This document shows positions 47,177 through 59,017 of a DNA stretch of 64,000 nt, piece after piece. Under the pieces are notes generated by a model. The model saw nothing but the letters and a program-made list of their open reading frames with translations, was not told the DNA's origin and searched no databases. This DNA comes from Cryptomeria japonica (Eukaryota; Streptophyta; Pinopsida; Cupressales; Cupressaceae), in the NCBI RefSeq assembly GCF_030272615.1, contig NC_081408.1, forward strand, positions 201,462,341 to 201,526,340, given 5' to 3'. The position numbers were made by a program, and so were the translations under genes. Position 1 is the stretch's first letter; every line of letters starts with the position of its first letter.

Positions 47177-49888
47177 TTATGTAATAAACCGGACATTCTT
47201 TACCATCTTTATCATGTGTGCCAATAATGCTGTAAGAGCATGAGAGGATGCAGCCGTATAAATAAGGAAAGGTTTAGAAGGTTCAGCTGGTCGAAGGATA
47301 GGAGGATTAGTTAAATACATTTTTAAATCTTCAAATGCTTGCTGACAATCCTCATTCCATTGAAAAGTGATATTCTTTTTGAGAAGTTGAGTGAAAGGAA
47401 AAGTACGATCCGCAAGTTGAGATACAAACCTACGAATAGCTTGAATCTTTCCTTGTAAGCTTTTAAGTTGAGACACATTTCTAGGAGGTGGCATGTTGAC
47501 GATAGCATCTATTTTCTTAGTGTCCACCTCAATCCCACGATGCGAAACTATGAATCATAATAGTTTTCCACTATCCACAGCAAAAACACATTTTCGGGGA
47601 TTCAAGCGCATGTGATATTTACAAATCCTTTCAAATATTTGACGAAGGATTTTAATATGATCCATGCGAAGAAAGGATTTGGCTAAAATGTCATCAACAT
47701 AATCCTCTAAAATCTTATGCATATAATCATGAAAGATAAGGGTCATTGCTCGTTGATAAGTTGCACCGGCATTTTTAAGTCCAAAAGGCATCATTATCCA
47801 ACAAAACGTACCCCAAGGAGTAGTGAAAGCGGTTTTGAATTGATCTTGAGGGTTAATAAAAATTTGATTGTATCCTGAAAAACCATCCATGAAGGATAAC
47901 AAGGCATGTCCTGCCGTAGAATCAACTATCATGTCAATGTTTGGAAGAGGAAAATCATCTTTTAAAGAAGCCTTATTTAGATCCCGAAAGTCGGTACACA
48001 TTCTTATTTTGTTATCTGGTTTAGCCACAGCGACAATATTTGAAATCCATGGGGAATACTCAATAGGGCAGATAAATCTAGCCTCCAATAACTTTTCAAT
48101 CTCAGCCTTAACAAGCAAAGCTACCTTAGGATTCATTTTTCGAATCTTTTGTTTCATGGGCTTAGCATCAGGAACTAAGACAATGTTATGAGTAACAATC
48201 TTAGGATCGATACCAGGCATGTCAGAGTATGTCCAATCAAAGATCTCGGGGAATTCATGCAATAAATCTTCATATTGTTTTTGTTCCTCTCCCTCCAAAC
48301 ATTTTCCAATTTTAATAACTTTCTCTTCATTGCAAGGATCCATCTTAACATTAGTGGTGTCACTTATGAGAAGATTGCTTTGTTGAGGAGTATCCTTTAG
48401 CTGAGGGAATTCTTTCACAATCTCATCATTATCCATCTCTTTTCCAAAGTAGGCTTCAGTGTTCAAACAGTAAGGGAGTCCCCTATTGTGATGATAACGA
48501 GGAAGAGTGTCATATGCTCCTAAAAATTCAGCTAAAGCGTCATCGGTAGGGAAAACGTCAAAAGAACAAGCACACGAAGGATCCCCATCAATGTACTCGG
48601 GGTGTTGCATTGATAGAGAGGTAGAAATAACATTAACACTAATGCATGGTCTTTTAGAAGCTTTAGTGCGCTTGCAGGGATTATAGCCAAGTCCAAAGGC
48701 ATAACTGTGAAAATTAGTCTCTAGAGGAACTTTTATCCCTTGTTCATGAGCACCGCAACCATTTCCATGATACCCATGCTTAGCAAAAATGCGAAAACCA
48801 CGACCATAATGATCAGCCATTTCAGGAAGAGAAGGTGGTTTTTCATAAGACAAAGAATCAAACTCTTCATAATTAGAGGTGTGAGGAGAAGAAGTTTGAG
48901 AAGCGGCCACAAAATTATTACTCATAGGTTTGGGTAAGATTGATTGATTTTTAGCTTCTTCCCTCTTTTCAACTTTAAGTTCTCTAGAAGGAACCTTATA
49001 TTCACCTACAAAGGTGGGATTAAAATCAAGAGATCCCCAATCGTCTTCTTCGAGGATCTTCCCAGGATCAAAATCCTTCTTATGTGTAGTTTCAAGTCGA
49101 GAAGAATCTTCTCCAAGAGCTCCAAACTCATCCAAAGAATTTTGATCATCGGAGAGTGAGGATTCACCGATAGGTATCTTATTTAAAGAGTCATCACTAG
49201 ATGAGGATGGCTTAGAAGAACCCCCCTTGGAAGTAGATGTTTGCAAACAAGCTTGAAAATTAGTATCACCTATCAAGGTATATGTCTTATTGTTATAAAT
49301 AAATTTAACTTGTCTATGCAATGTAGAAGGGACAGCTTGCATACTGTGAATCCAAGGTCTCCCCAATAGCAAGTTGTATGTTAGATTTCCTGACATAACA
49401 TGGATAGGTGTAGGCAAAGTAACAGGCCCCACTGTGATGGGTAAGGTGATAGTACCTAATGAAGTTTTAGCCACATTATCAAAGCCTCGAATAGGACAAG
49501 AATCCGGTTCAATTAAGGATGTATCCACATTCATCTTATGCAAAAGATTAATGCTACACACATTAAGACTGGAGCCATTATCTACTAGTGTTTGCCTTAT
49601 AGAAGTGTCTTTCATGATAACCACAATCATCAAGGGATCATATTGATGTTGGATTTCACTAGTAGGCAACTCATCTTGGGTAAACACAATTTGAGCTTTA
49701 GGATTCATCACAGAGTTAACCAAAGATGCTATATTACTAGATGTATTCAGTGGAGGAACATTCAAATCTTTCAAGGCATCTTCTAACATTCCATGATGAG
49801 CGGAAGAAGTTTGAATCAAATCCCAAAGGGATATCTTAGCAGGGGTAGCTTTAAGTTGTTCTATGAGATCATACTCCTTGCTAAGAAC
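47177..49888 (-). pseudogene. pol: Tat pol: protease, reverse transcriptase, RNase H start
   Basis: The frame is open from just after a TAA near 49888 through 49819-47555. The protease has LVDNGSSLNVCSI (Asp 80, Asn-Gly following, counted from the Met at 49819), the form common in Tat elements, and the flap-side LLLGRPWIHS. A long variable region leads to RT with SPWISNIVAVAKPDNKIRMC, FMDGFSGYNQI and the palm EDYVDDILAKS (YVDD, residues 707-710). A TGA at about 47553 is followed by 47527-47177 with the RT thumb (NVSQLKSLQGKIQAIRRFV) and RNase H start (FLIYTAASSHALTALLAH). A frameshift at about 47200 separates this from 47123-45393. The domains look close to full length. Confidence 0.93.
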
Positions 49889-50620
49889 TTACGAAATACG
49901 TGGAGCTTGTGGAAGAGTCGGTTGAGGATTCAGAAGGGAAACTGGGATAATAGGAGGAGGACTAGGCTGCCTATTATTTCTGTTATGATAAGTATGGGCA
50001 ACCGCATGATAACTCTCTCTAGTTATTTGCTTGGCATAATTATAAGGACTTATAGGTTTTCTTCCTTGCATAGTGATGATTGGTTTATTCGGAGTACAAA
50101 AGGAATCATGATCATACCCTCCTTGGACAGTAAGGAGAGGTGTTTTAGGACTTTGAAAGGTGGGAGAAGGATAAGCTCCTTGGACTTCAAAGAGAGGCTT
50201 TTTATGCTCAGTCAAGTTTATCATGTTAACTAATTTAGAAGTCTTGTTTTTGTTTAGAGATTTCGATAAAGCCACAAAGTCATCAAGAGCATCATCCAAC
50301 AAAGCATGATCATATCTATTAAAAGGTTTATATTTTGATTCAAAAGGAGACATCTCCTCATAGAGGGGATTGTTGAAAACAACCATGTTACTAGATTTAG
50401 TGGAAGAGTTGATAGGAATGTACCCTTGAGAGGACTCATTCAACTTATCCTTCTCATCACAACGAAATGGCATAGTAACAAGGTTTATGAGTTTTTGGTA
50501 AAATGAAGGTTTGGCATCTTTAGGGTTCAAAAACTCATCTAAAGCTTCATCTAATTCATCTTCGCTATACTCATAATAATCTTCATAAGCATGAACATTT
50601 TGCAAATAAAAGTCTGACAT
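49889..50620 (-). pseudogene. Tat gag-position frame, atypical
   Basis: 243 codons from ATG at 50620 (MSDFYLQNVHAYEDYYEYSE), ending at TAA 49889-49891 in the same frame as the protease frame that follows. It is acidic at the N-terminus and proline-rich at the C-terminus (SPPPIIPVSLLNPQPTLPQA). It contains three related short repeats near FEVQGAYPSP, LTVQGGYDHD and ITMQGRKPIS. I do not see the retrotrans_gag capsid region or a CCHC knuckle, both expected in a Tat Gag, so the capsid part may be deleted or unrecognisable. It is short for the family. Confidence 0.65.
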
Positions 50621-50800
50621 TTTGAAATAAAAAGTGCATGAAATTTAAAAACACAATGCAAAGAAACACTCTTTTTTTTTTTTTTTTCTTTTTTCTTTTT
50701 TTAATGAAAATGAAATGAAAACACACTAAATCTAGATCTAGATCTAATAGATGCAATGCAAGAAGAAGCAATGATAGATTCACATCAGGTTCACCAAAAA
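50621..50800 (-). promoter_or_regulatory. Tat leader and candidate primer-binding site
   Basis: On the minus strand the 5' LTR is followed by TTTT and then TGGTGAACCTGATGTG (50781-50796). The TGG start and spacing fit a primer-binding site, but I could not assign the tRNA. A poly-T/A run lies at about 50671-50701. Confidence 0.5.
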
Positions 50801-52430
50801 TGTGTGGGGGAAAAAGCGAGACTAGGTTATCATGCCCTAATCCTACCTCTTGTCACACACTACAGAATACGAAAGAGCCTAGAGGTATCGCACAATTGGC
50901 TACTTCTTTTTGTGAAAGAGAGAGCCATGGGCTACCTATTAGGGTTTCTATTCCTTTGTTGTAATTGAAAGGTAAGATTATGCAAGTTCAATTCCTAACC
51001 CTAAAATGCAAGTATGAGCTAACAACAAGATTACAGAATTGAACTTAAACAAAGGAAAGCTGTAAATACAAGGATGAAATAAGAATGCAGATGTGTACCC
51101 GGAGTCAAAATCGGACCGAAAATGTGTGGGACGGGGGCGCGGGCGCCACTGTCCTGAAAACTGCACCAGAAACTGTCGTTCTGCACTCTGAAACACTGTC
51201 GGGAAGCTGTCTGAAAGCTGTCTGTCCAGAGGACCAGGGCGCCCAGCGCCTCTATCCCAGGGACCAGAGCGCCCAGCGCCCCTGTCCCAGTCTTCTGCTC
51301 TACAATTTGATACAGAGTGTTGTCTTGACCTGTTCTCTCTGGATCTGTATCCTGCAGTGTCGTCCGAGTCCCGAAACCTGCACTTGTATCTGAAAAAGGG
51401 GGTATGGGTGGCTATATAGGGTTTTGCCTTAGTCAAACCCCCGCTTCGGTGATTTCCACCTCCACGAATAGCCAAGTTGTTTTGTAAAATGTATTGTGTG
51501 TGCAGACCTAGTGTGTGTGCAAGGTCCTAAAATGCAAGAAAGCAAACTAGAGCAACCTAGAAAGTAAACCCTAATTGCTTGTAAATGATAATGTAAATGC
51601 TCTAAATCAAGATGCAAAGTGATCTAAAGCATGAATGAAGGATATATTGAAGCTTTATGCAAAGACATGAAAACAACATGAAATCATACCCAACCCTCAA
51701 GGGAGAGGTACAAGCCAATCTTCAGTCGATAATCTCCTACTGTTCTTCATTGTCTTCCAAGCCCTCAATGGATGAATGGAATTGATAAATGCTTGATAGA
51801 GGGATGTTGTAAGATGTTGAAGTCTTCAAAGATCTGCTCTTTCGCTGCATATGAGGTTCCTGGAACCAAAAATCCGATCCTTTCAAATGAAGAAAGAGAG
51901 CTCTTATGTATGAAACCCTAGGTCACAATTTTGTCTTTTGGCCGACCTAGAGATCGAATATCCCACCAATTTCTTGGGGTTAAGCTTTATTTTATGATTG
52001 GATCGCGCTCCTAAAATTTCGGGAAAAATGTCCGGGACCGTGTGCACTCCGAGCGCCACGGTCCTGACAACTTTTCACCAAATTTTTAGGGCCGTCAGAT
52101 ATGATGATTTTAGAAAGAATCCCGAAGTTACAGGTGATTTCGAGATGTTTTGATCCCCGAAATCAAGCCCCCAAGCTCAGAATAGGGCCTAATTAGGGTT
52201 TTTGATTAAGTGATGTATTGGAGGAATAAAATGAAAGGGGCACGCTTTAATGAAAGGGCCCGACTTTGTGATGTGGAAGATGATGAAATAGAACCTTTAG
52301 ACCTAATTAATTTGATTAATTAAGTGCTAAAGGGGAAATGCAATGCAAAATGCAACTGCGCCAAGGCGGGTGCTAAACTAGGTGTTAAATTGTACTGCTT
52401 TAGCAAGTGCGTACAATTTATGACGTTAAA
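50801..52430 (-). repeat. Tat element 5' LTR
   Basis: 1,630 bp, nearly identical to 39662-41323 apart from scattered substitutions and one fewer copy of the 30-bp GC-rich unit (51230-51292). Its right end is TTAAA where the other LTR has TTACA, a point change in the terminal CA. The TATA candidate is at 51412-51419. Confidence 0.94.
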
Positions 52431-52852
52431 ATTATGTTCAGAGTTTACGGTTTTAGAGGAACTCATATTTTCTCCCCTACCAAGTCCCATTGAGGATAGG
52501 AATTGTAGAGGTCCTGAGGCAAATTGGGGGTTTGCAAGAGGCAGAATTAACAAATAGGGGGAAAGGGACAATTTTTCCAACTGTCACTATTGCACATTAA
52601 TTTGTAATCACGAAGGGTGGTTGGAAACATTTTTATGATTTCTTTCAACCCTATAGGTTGTCTACTGCAGTATCAAGGTTTGTTGACCCTGAATACTTTT
52701 TTAATGGTATGTTCAGGAAGACAGCCGTATGTAAAGGCAGACCACACCAGTTCCATTTTCCTAGGGATTTGATCAGAAATGAGTTCAACCTTGATGAACA
52801 GAAACTGAGGAAGGAAAAATGGATAGCATATAAAAGGGCTCTTGATTTTATC
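52431..52852 (+). pseudogene. Copy B, fragment 2
   Basis: Between the Tat and E2 insertions. It aligns with copy A 1745 down to about 1330: FRVYG, then a frameshifted Gly-rich part, then AVSRFVDPEYFFNGMFRKTA and PHQFHFPRDLIRNEFNLDEQ at 52658-52850. Target duplications flank it: ATTAT at 52431-52435 on the left and TTATC at 52848-52852 on the right. Confidence 0.85.
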
Positions 52853-54016
52853 TGTTGTCATTTTTTATGTTTATGTTGTGATTGTCATTGATGGACACAC
52901 ACTTGTATTGAGATCCCCTTTATATGTATGAGCTTGTGCTCAACCGATATTTGTTCCAACCGGTATGTTGTATACTAGTCTTTAGACTAGTGGTGATTTT
53001 GCAGAATGTGTTTCCCAGTCTGAAGTGGCATGTCGACCCCAAGCAGTTCATAGATCACAAGCGGTACGAGGGAGCAATGCGGCACAACACATTCTTACCA
53101 GTCTTCATTATTGTCAAACCAGCAACTGGTATATTGTATGAACTGGTAATACTCTGTGATGAGTTACCAACTGACATTTTGTGATGAGTTACCAATCCAC
53201 CGAATGTTTGACGGTGCTGACACATTGACTGTTCTTTTTGTGCCGTGTTACTGAGTATGTCTAGATTCATTGAACCTAGGAAATTGTAATGTAATCCTAT
53301 TGGACGGACATGAAATCAGATTCCTTTAAAAGGACATGATGTCTAGGGTTTTAAGTTGTTGCTAAAAGGGTTAATGTTGAGCTAGGGTTTAAGGTGGGAG
53401 TCGAGAACGATCTTATCTAAGAAGATCAAGTTGTAATTGTGAGATAGAGAGAAGACTAAAGTAATGTTGGAATGCATTAGTTGTGAGCAATACTGGATCT
53501 AACCAAGCAGTTTGTGCTATTAGATAGATCAAACACTTGTTGATTACTCACATCTTTGAGAAGTCTATAGCCCTTAACCAGGTAGGTCTCAAAGCTTTTG
53601 TAAAATCCTCTAACAAGGTGGTTCACGCATGTGAATGTAAAATCCTCTAACAAGGTAGTCTTTAATCTAACTTATCTCCTAATAGAGATTGAGATTCCTA
53701 ATAGGATCTGTTCTAGTGAAGAACATTGTAAGACCTTAACCGGTTTGACCTTAACCCGTCTGGTTTCTATTCTGTAGATAGTGACTTGTGAGTTCCATCT
53801 CACCGTTGTTTTTCCTAGGTGGGTTTCCATGTCAAATATCTTGTGTTATGGTTGTATTGCTTTTGTGGGTGAATGCTTTATTTGCATTTTGGTTTGCATG
53901 TGTGGTAACCGGTTTGATTGTTAAACTACTTTACCGATTTATCTTTAGACTATGTAAGTGTTTTAGTGCAAAATTTTTTGGCATACTAATTCACCCCCCC
54001 CTCTTAGTATTCATCA
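52853..54016 (+). repeat. E2 5' LTR
   Basis: 1,164 bp, TGTTGTCATTTTTTATG to TTAGTATTCATCA, homologous to 59666-60779 and to the E1 LTR. The short frame at 53788-54021 lies inside it. Confidence 0.94.
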
Positions 54017-54018
54017 AT

Positions 54019-54030
54019 TAGTATCAGAGC
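54019..54030 (+). promoter_or_regulatory. E2 primer-binding site
   Basis: TAGTATCAGAGC, the initiator-Met-type site with G-to-A at the second base. Confidence 0.88.
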
Positions 54031-54066
54031 CTACCTTTCTATAATTTTAACCACTTGGAAAGAGAT

Positions 54067-55342
54067 ATGGGGGAATACACCTTGAGGGAACTTACTCAAT
54101 GGCTCACTAAGTCTGAGTAAGCCTATGATGATCTTATGGTCAAATACAAGGCATCTCAAGCAAAAAGGAGAGAACATGCAGAGAGGTTGATGGAACTATC
54201 TGAAAGTAGTTCTGAAGATGAAGCTAACATGGAAGCCATGATTGCTGAAGTGAATAAGCTAAATGATTCAAACTCCAATCTAAGAAAGGAGTTGGAAAGA
54301 CTGACTATTTGGTTTAGCCAAGAGCTTGAGAACCAGAGAAAAGCTGAAGATCTGGTAAAGGACAGAGATCATGAGATCTCCAAGTTGAAACAAGAGATTA
54401 GTGCACTGACTGCTCACCTTCATGAGAGCAGAATGGATAAAGAAGACATGCAAGGAGAACTGAACATTGCCATCTCTAAAAATGCAAGTCTAATGGAGAC
54501 AAATACTACTATTTCCAAAGAACTCTTTGAGTCAAAGGAAATACTTGCTAAGTTTGGCAAAAGTACCTATCAAGCTTGAGCAAAAGCTTGAGTCATCTAG
54601 ACCAGCAAAGAATACCAATGGTCTTGGTTTTTCTAGACATGAGGAAGGAGAATCCTCAGGAACAAATGTTGAAGCATCAAAGAAGCAACCGACACTCAAA
54701 GGAAAAGGTAAGCAAAAATTCAAACCTGTTTGCTTTAACTATCTTAAAGGACACACTGCCAATGTATGTAGGAGCAAGGCCTACAATAATTTTCCTTATT
54801 TTATCAACAATGTACCTAGATCAAATAAGTTAAATGGTCATTGTTATGCATGCAACAAGTTTGGGCATAGAGCATTTGAATGTAGGTCTGTAATGAATAA
54901 CACTGGAAGATATCCTCAGAGGACCCAAGGAACTGGTCCTGAACCTTTTATGAACCAGAACCACAACCGGTTTAATGTCTTCAATCATCAGTCAAGAAGC
55001 GGTGGCCATCAAGCGGCAACCGGATGGAGAGAAAGTTGTATGATCTATCATGATCATGGTCACACTGCTGCAACATGCAGAAGGAAGAATGGAAACATGT
55101 ACAATGGACCTTGGAGAGAACCTGGACTTGTTTTCTATCACTGCAACAAATCGGGTCACATTGCAAGATTCTGCAGAAGCAGAAAAAGTATATCTAATGA
55201 TATACCGATCACTCAGGAAGGAGAAATAGATGTTGAAAAAGTTCAAGGGGACATGAAGAAAACATGGAGGAAGAAACCAATAATGTCAGAAGAGGAACCG
55301 GTTTCTGCACCTAGTGTGGAAATATCGGAATTGGCAAACTAA
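54067..55342 (+). pseudogene. E2 ORF1: Gag-like coiled coil with four CCHC knuckles
   Basis: ATG at 54067 (MGEYTLRELTQWLTKSE), an early TAG at 54118, then open through 54136-54579. A frameshift at about 54570 leads to 54527-55342, ending SVEISELAN. The coiled coil is followed by CFNYLKGHTANVC (second Cys changed and one residue lost), CYACNKFGHRAFEC (intact), CMIYHDHGHTAATC (second Cys changed) and FYHCNKSGHIARFC (first Cys changed). The tail has VQGDMKKTWRKKPIMSEEEP. Closely similar to E1 ORF1, with different lesions. Confidence 0.87.
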
Positions 55343-55785
55343 GCCTTAAAGGCTTAGGGGGAGCAAATGCTGAAATGCTTTCGAGCCCCCAGTTGACACT
55401 GGTAAAAGACCTTAACTAGTATGAGATACCTATCACTTGGCAGAAGACTGGAAATGGTAAAAAGGCAAATTAGGGTTTACGCCCTAATAGAGGACCATTA
55501 ATGATGGTAGGTGAGAAACATGTATAAATGCATTTTTCAAATCATTTCTCGCTATCTATTTTCAAGTGAAGAAAAGTTTTCAAGTGCAGAGTGAAGTAAA
55601 GGTGATTTGAGATTAGATTTCAAGAAATTGGATAACCTTGAAAGAGATTCAAATCCAGTTTGCAAGCGGTAGTGGAGAACTCAAAGCGGTGATTTGGCAT
55701 CCGATGAAGAGTGGAGTGAAGCAGAATCAGGAAGCCCTAAATTCACATTTGAAAGGTATTTTTCATGTTCTTGAAATACTCTTCA
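55343..55785 (+). other. Spacer between E2 ORF1 and ORF2
   Basis: Non-coding and homologous to 36499-36943, with GGCTTAGGGGGAGCAAAT after ORF1. The short frame at 55638 is not credible as a gene. Confidence 0.5.
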
Positions 55786-58700
55786 ATGGCTTCTGCATCA
55801 CATACAAGTTCGAGTACATCCATAGAGTCAAAAAGTTTTATTTAGAGGAAGTGCAAATATAATGCTTTATCACAAGTTCCAGCTGGAGTCATAGTCGAAG
55901 AAGGAATTTTTGATTATATTGATTGCAAGATAGAAGACCTAGGGTCTTTAGCTATTCATACTCAGTTAGGTCTATTTTGTGGCAAGGATAAAAAGATCAA
56001 ACTGAAATTTAGTGTAATAGAGAAGAAGAAATTCCACAATGTAGTATATTTTCTAGAAGACTTCACAAAGGATCACATCAGGATCATCTTGAGCAGAGTC
56101 CATGGTGACAAGATGTACTTGGAAAGGATGCATGATATCACACCTCAAGCAATTCATGTAGTCACTAGTTTCTGCAACACAGGGGAAGTGCCAGCCTTGA
56201 GAAAAGTGAGCCAAATGAAAATGACCAAGCTCACCGGTTCAATAAGTGATTCATGGGGTATGATAGTCAATCCTATCAAGGATGATCTGGTGAAATACAC
56301 GTGCATGGTGATAGGATATAGAACGTTTTCAACTAGCAGGATTAATTCTGTATTTGCTGCAACGGTAAATGCCGCTTACCGAATGATAAAAGAGGATACA
56401 TCTTTTGACTTATGCACCGGTATGTAGAGGCAACTCCTGTTAAATCTTAAGGTAATCAAATAGGACAACTCACTGAGGTTTAAGTTTGGACAACTGCTGG
56501 TAGGGTTTTTTATCTATTTCCAAGGCTACTTTCCTAGTGTAGGAGATGTCTAGTGGTCCCCTGACCAACGGGTAACCAAGCAGATAAAGGAAAGTGTGCA
56601 AGCCATTGGAACCGGCTACCCTGAGGTACCGAACAAATATTTTGATGAGTTTAGAAGAAAGATGAGTTAGAGGGTAAGAATCTCAGGTGACATAGTGAAG
56701 AAATATGAAGATGACATCTGTTTCACTATTCAGGTGGACAAATGCCTAATGGAGGCTATTAAGCCTAGAATGGAGGAGGTAGAGCCAATGGGCTATGAAG
56801 TTATGTTTGACATGTTGGAAGGGTATGCCTCAGCCCTTATTGCCTCGCCTCGTGATCCAAAGGCTAAGAGGACCAGAACCTACTTGGAGAGGATTGCACC
56901 AGTTGAAGAACCATTGGTAAAGAAAGGAAAAGAACCGGCAACTAAGAAAGCTAAGGCAGTGCCTATAGCATCGGCACCGGCTACCACTGCAACTCCAAGA
57001 GTGACTTAGCGGTCCTATAGCATCGGCACCGGCTACCACTGCAACTCCAAGAGTGACCAAGCAGTCACCAACAAATAAGAAACCAGAGGTAACACCAGCA
57101 AAAGTCTTCGAAAGAAAGAGGAAGACTAAGGCAAATGAACCAGACTCTGAAGAAACCGAGTCTAATGAATAGCCAAAGAAGGCTAGACAGACAAAGAAGA
57201 TGAACAAGAATGAACCAGTAGCATCCGCATCGGTAAATATAGATATCTCCTCTTACAAACCTTTGACACATTTTCAAAGAACAGTAAAAAATATTAGGAG
57301 AAAGTTACTTCATGATTTAATAGATTATTATGATGAATTCAATAGTGAGGAAAAAGATGAAGTACTACACAAAATCATTCTTTATTTATGTAAAAATGAC
57401 CGGTCACCTTCAGAGATTAGATCTCAAACACTGGATTAATTATTTAAAGCACTAGATAATAAATGGTGCATTGCCATTGAAAAGGAACAGGAGATTAGGG
57501 AGAAAGTCTTTGCACAGTACTTCCCCGAACTCTCAAATTTAGAATTATTTGATTCCCTAGATTAAAATAAAGGTCTCTTCTTCACAAGGAGAAGAAGACT
57601 CTGGTTGTTGGAGGGGAGAGTTGAAGATGTTGAAAAATATACACATCAGCATATGGCTCATGCTATCAGCTCTCACAAAGCACGTATGGCCAACCTCCAA
57701 GTGGAAAAGGAACCGGTTATTTCCAAATTGGATGAGGTCTTTGATGAGGAAGGAAACCTAGTTGGAGAACCAATTGACACCATCGATGTCGACACCCTGG
57801 ATGTAGATGATGTCACTCAGGACATACCTTCTAAGGGAACTAAACAGGGGCAACAGGTCAATTAGGGTGGTGAACAAGCTGAGGACATACAACAAGCGAC
57901 AAAGGAACAAGAAGAGAAAAAGAAGAAGGATGAAGATGAGAAACAGAAGAAAGAGGAAGAGAAGAGAAAAGAGGAAGAGGAGAAATGGAAAGATGAAGAA
58001 AAGAAGAAACAAGAAGATGACAGGAAAAGGAAAGAAGAAGAGGATAAGGAAGAAAATAGAAAGAAGGAAGAAGAGGAGAAGAAAAAGAAGGAAGAGGAAG
58101 AGAAGAAGAAGAAGGAAGTGGAAGAGAAAGAGAAGAAGGAAGAGGAAGAATAGAAGAAGAAGGAAGCAGAAGAGAAGAAGAAGAAGGAAGAGGAAGAATA
58201 GAAGAACGAAGCAGTAGAGAAGAAGAAGGAAGAGGAAGAACAAAAGAAGAAGGAAGAGGAAGCACAGAAGAAGAAGGAAGAAGAAGCAAAGAAGAAGGTA
58301 GAAGCAGAGCAGAAGTAGAAAGAAGAAGAAGACAAGAAGAAGATGGAAGAGGAAGAGAAGAAAAAGAGAGAAGAGAAAGAGGAGGAAGAGAAGGAGAGGA
58401 AAAAGAAGGAAGAAGTAGACAAGACAATTGAAGCGATGAAGAGCACACAGATGGAGACTCCTAAGGCAACCGGTAGCCAAGCCAAACTAGTTGCTATCTC
58501 GAGCCCCATTGATCTCCAATCTACAAGTGAGTCTAATCTTATATAGAGCATCAAGGTTGCCCAAGAGTGCCTTGAAGGCATTCGTATGAAAAGAGAGCAA
58601 GATATTATTCAGGTGGTTGTAGACACACTTACTGGTTTAATCCCTGGTACTAATCTTCCTGACACTGAATCATCACTAGCACAACTTCTATGTACTATAG

Positions 58701-59017
58701 TGGATGATCAGGTGCAAAGTCTAGAAGAAGCAGCAGAGGCCAATGTAAAGAAAGAGTACAAAAAGGCTCTTAATGTCGCTCTAGTGAAGAAGTTGAATGA
58801 GCTTAGGACTGAACTGCTAAAAGATCAAAAGGACACAAGGAATGCCTTGGATGAGGGAAACTTCCTACTCAGCAAAATCTGTCAACCTCATCTATTCTAT
58901 GATGATGTGCTAGCCAAGAAGCAACAACTTCAAATAGACTTACAGTCCTACTTGGGCACATTCAAGACTCCTTATGGTTCTTTTGCAGCATATGGGCAAA
59001 CTGTTCACCGGTTCTAG
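55786..59017 (+). pseudogene. E2 ORF2: unrecognised protein of about 1,050 residues with a long Lys/Glu coiled coil
   Basis: ATG at 55786 (MASASHTSSS). The first 400 residues match E1 ORF2. A 52-bp tandem duplication (56962-57013 and 57014-57065) shifts the frame by one; past it the frame is the same from 57200 to the stop at 59015-59017. Order: globular N-domain (VHGDKMYLERMHDITPQAI, YTCMVIGYRTFSTSRI), acidic/Pro linker (PVEEPLVKKG), a segment with SEIRSQTLD, an acidic stretch (DTIDVDTLDVDDVTQDI), an almost pure Lys/Glu coiled coil (about 57890-58430), then a globular C-domain (CLEGIRMKREQDIIQVVVDT, LFYDDVLAKKQQLQIDLQSY). In-frame stops are scattered. No enzyme or transmembrane motif is recognised. 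Minus-strand frames of up to 240 codons opposite the coiled coil are composition shadows. Confidence 0.8.
56962..57065 (+). repeat. 52-bp tandem duplication inside E2 ORF2
   Basis: Two adjacent copies start CCTATAGCATCGGCACCGG and end TTAGCGGT or CAAGCAGT. E1 has one copy. It breaks the reading frame. Confidence 0.93.

Larger units (their letters stand above)
39662..52430 (-). mobile_element. Tat-type Ty3/gypsy element with antisense plant-mobile-domain gene
   Basis: 12.8 kb in minus orientation, with LTRs 39662-41323 and 50801-52430 and the 5-bp target duplication ATTAT (39657-39661 and 52431-52435). From its 5' end it has a leader, a gag-like frame, protease, RT, RNase H, a second archaeal-type RNase H, integrase, an antisense gene (41907-44482, plus strand) and the polypurine tract. 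RT before integrase defines Ty3/gypsy, and the second RNase H is characteristic of the Tat group. The LTRs are very similar to each other, so this is one of the younger insertions, yet pol has a frameshift and several stops. It interrupts copy B. Confidence 0.95.

Noticed and set aside
49793-50233. Plus-strand frame of 146 codons
   Set aside because: It lies antisense to the Tat gag/protease frames and has no family features.
57758-58581. Minus-strand frames of about 200-240 codons rich in Ser, Phe and Leu
   Set aside because: They are the reverse complement of the Lys/Glu codon repeats of E2 ORF2; composition alone keeps them open.
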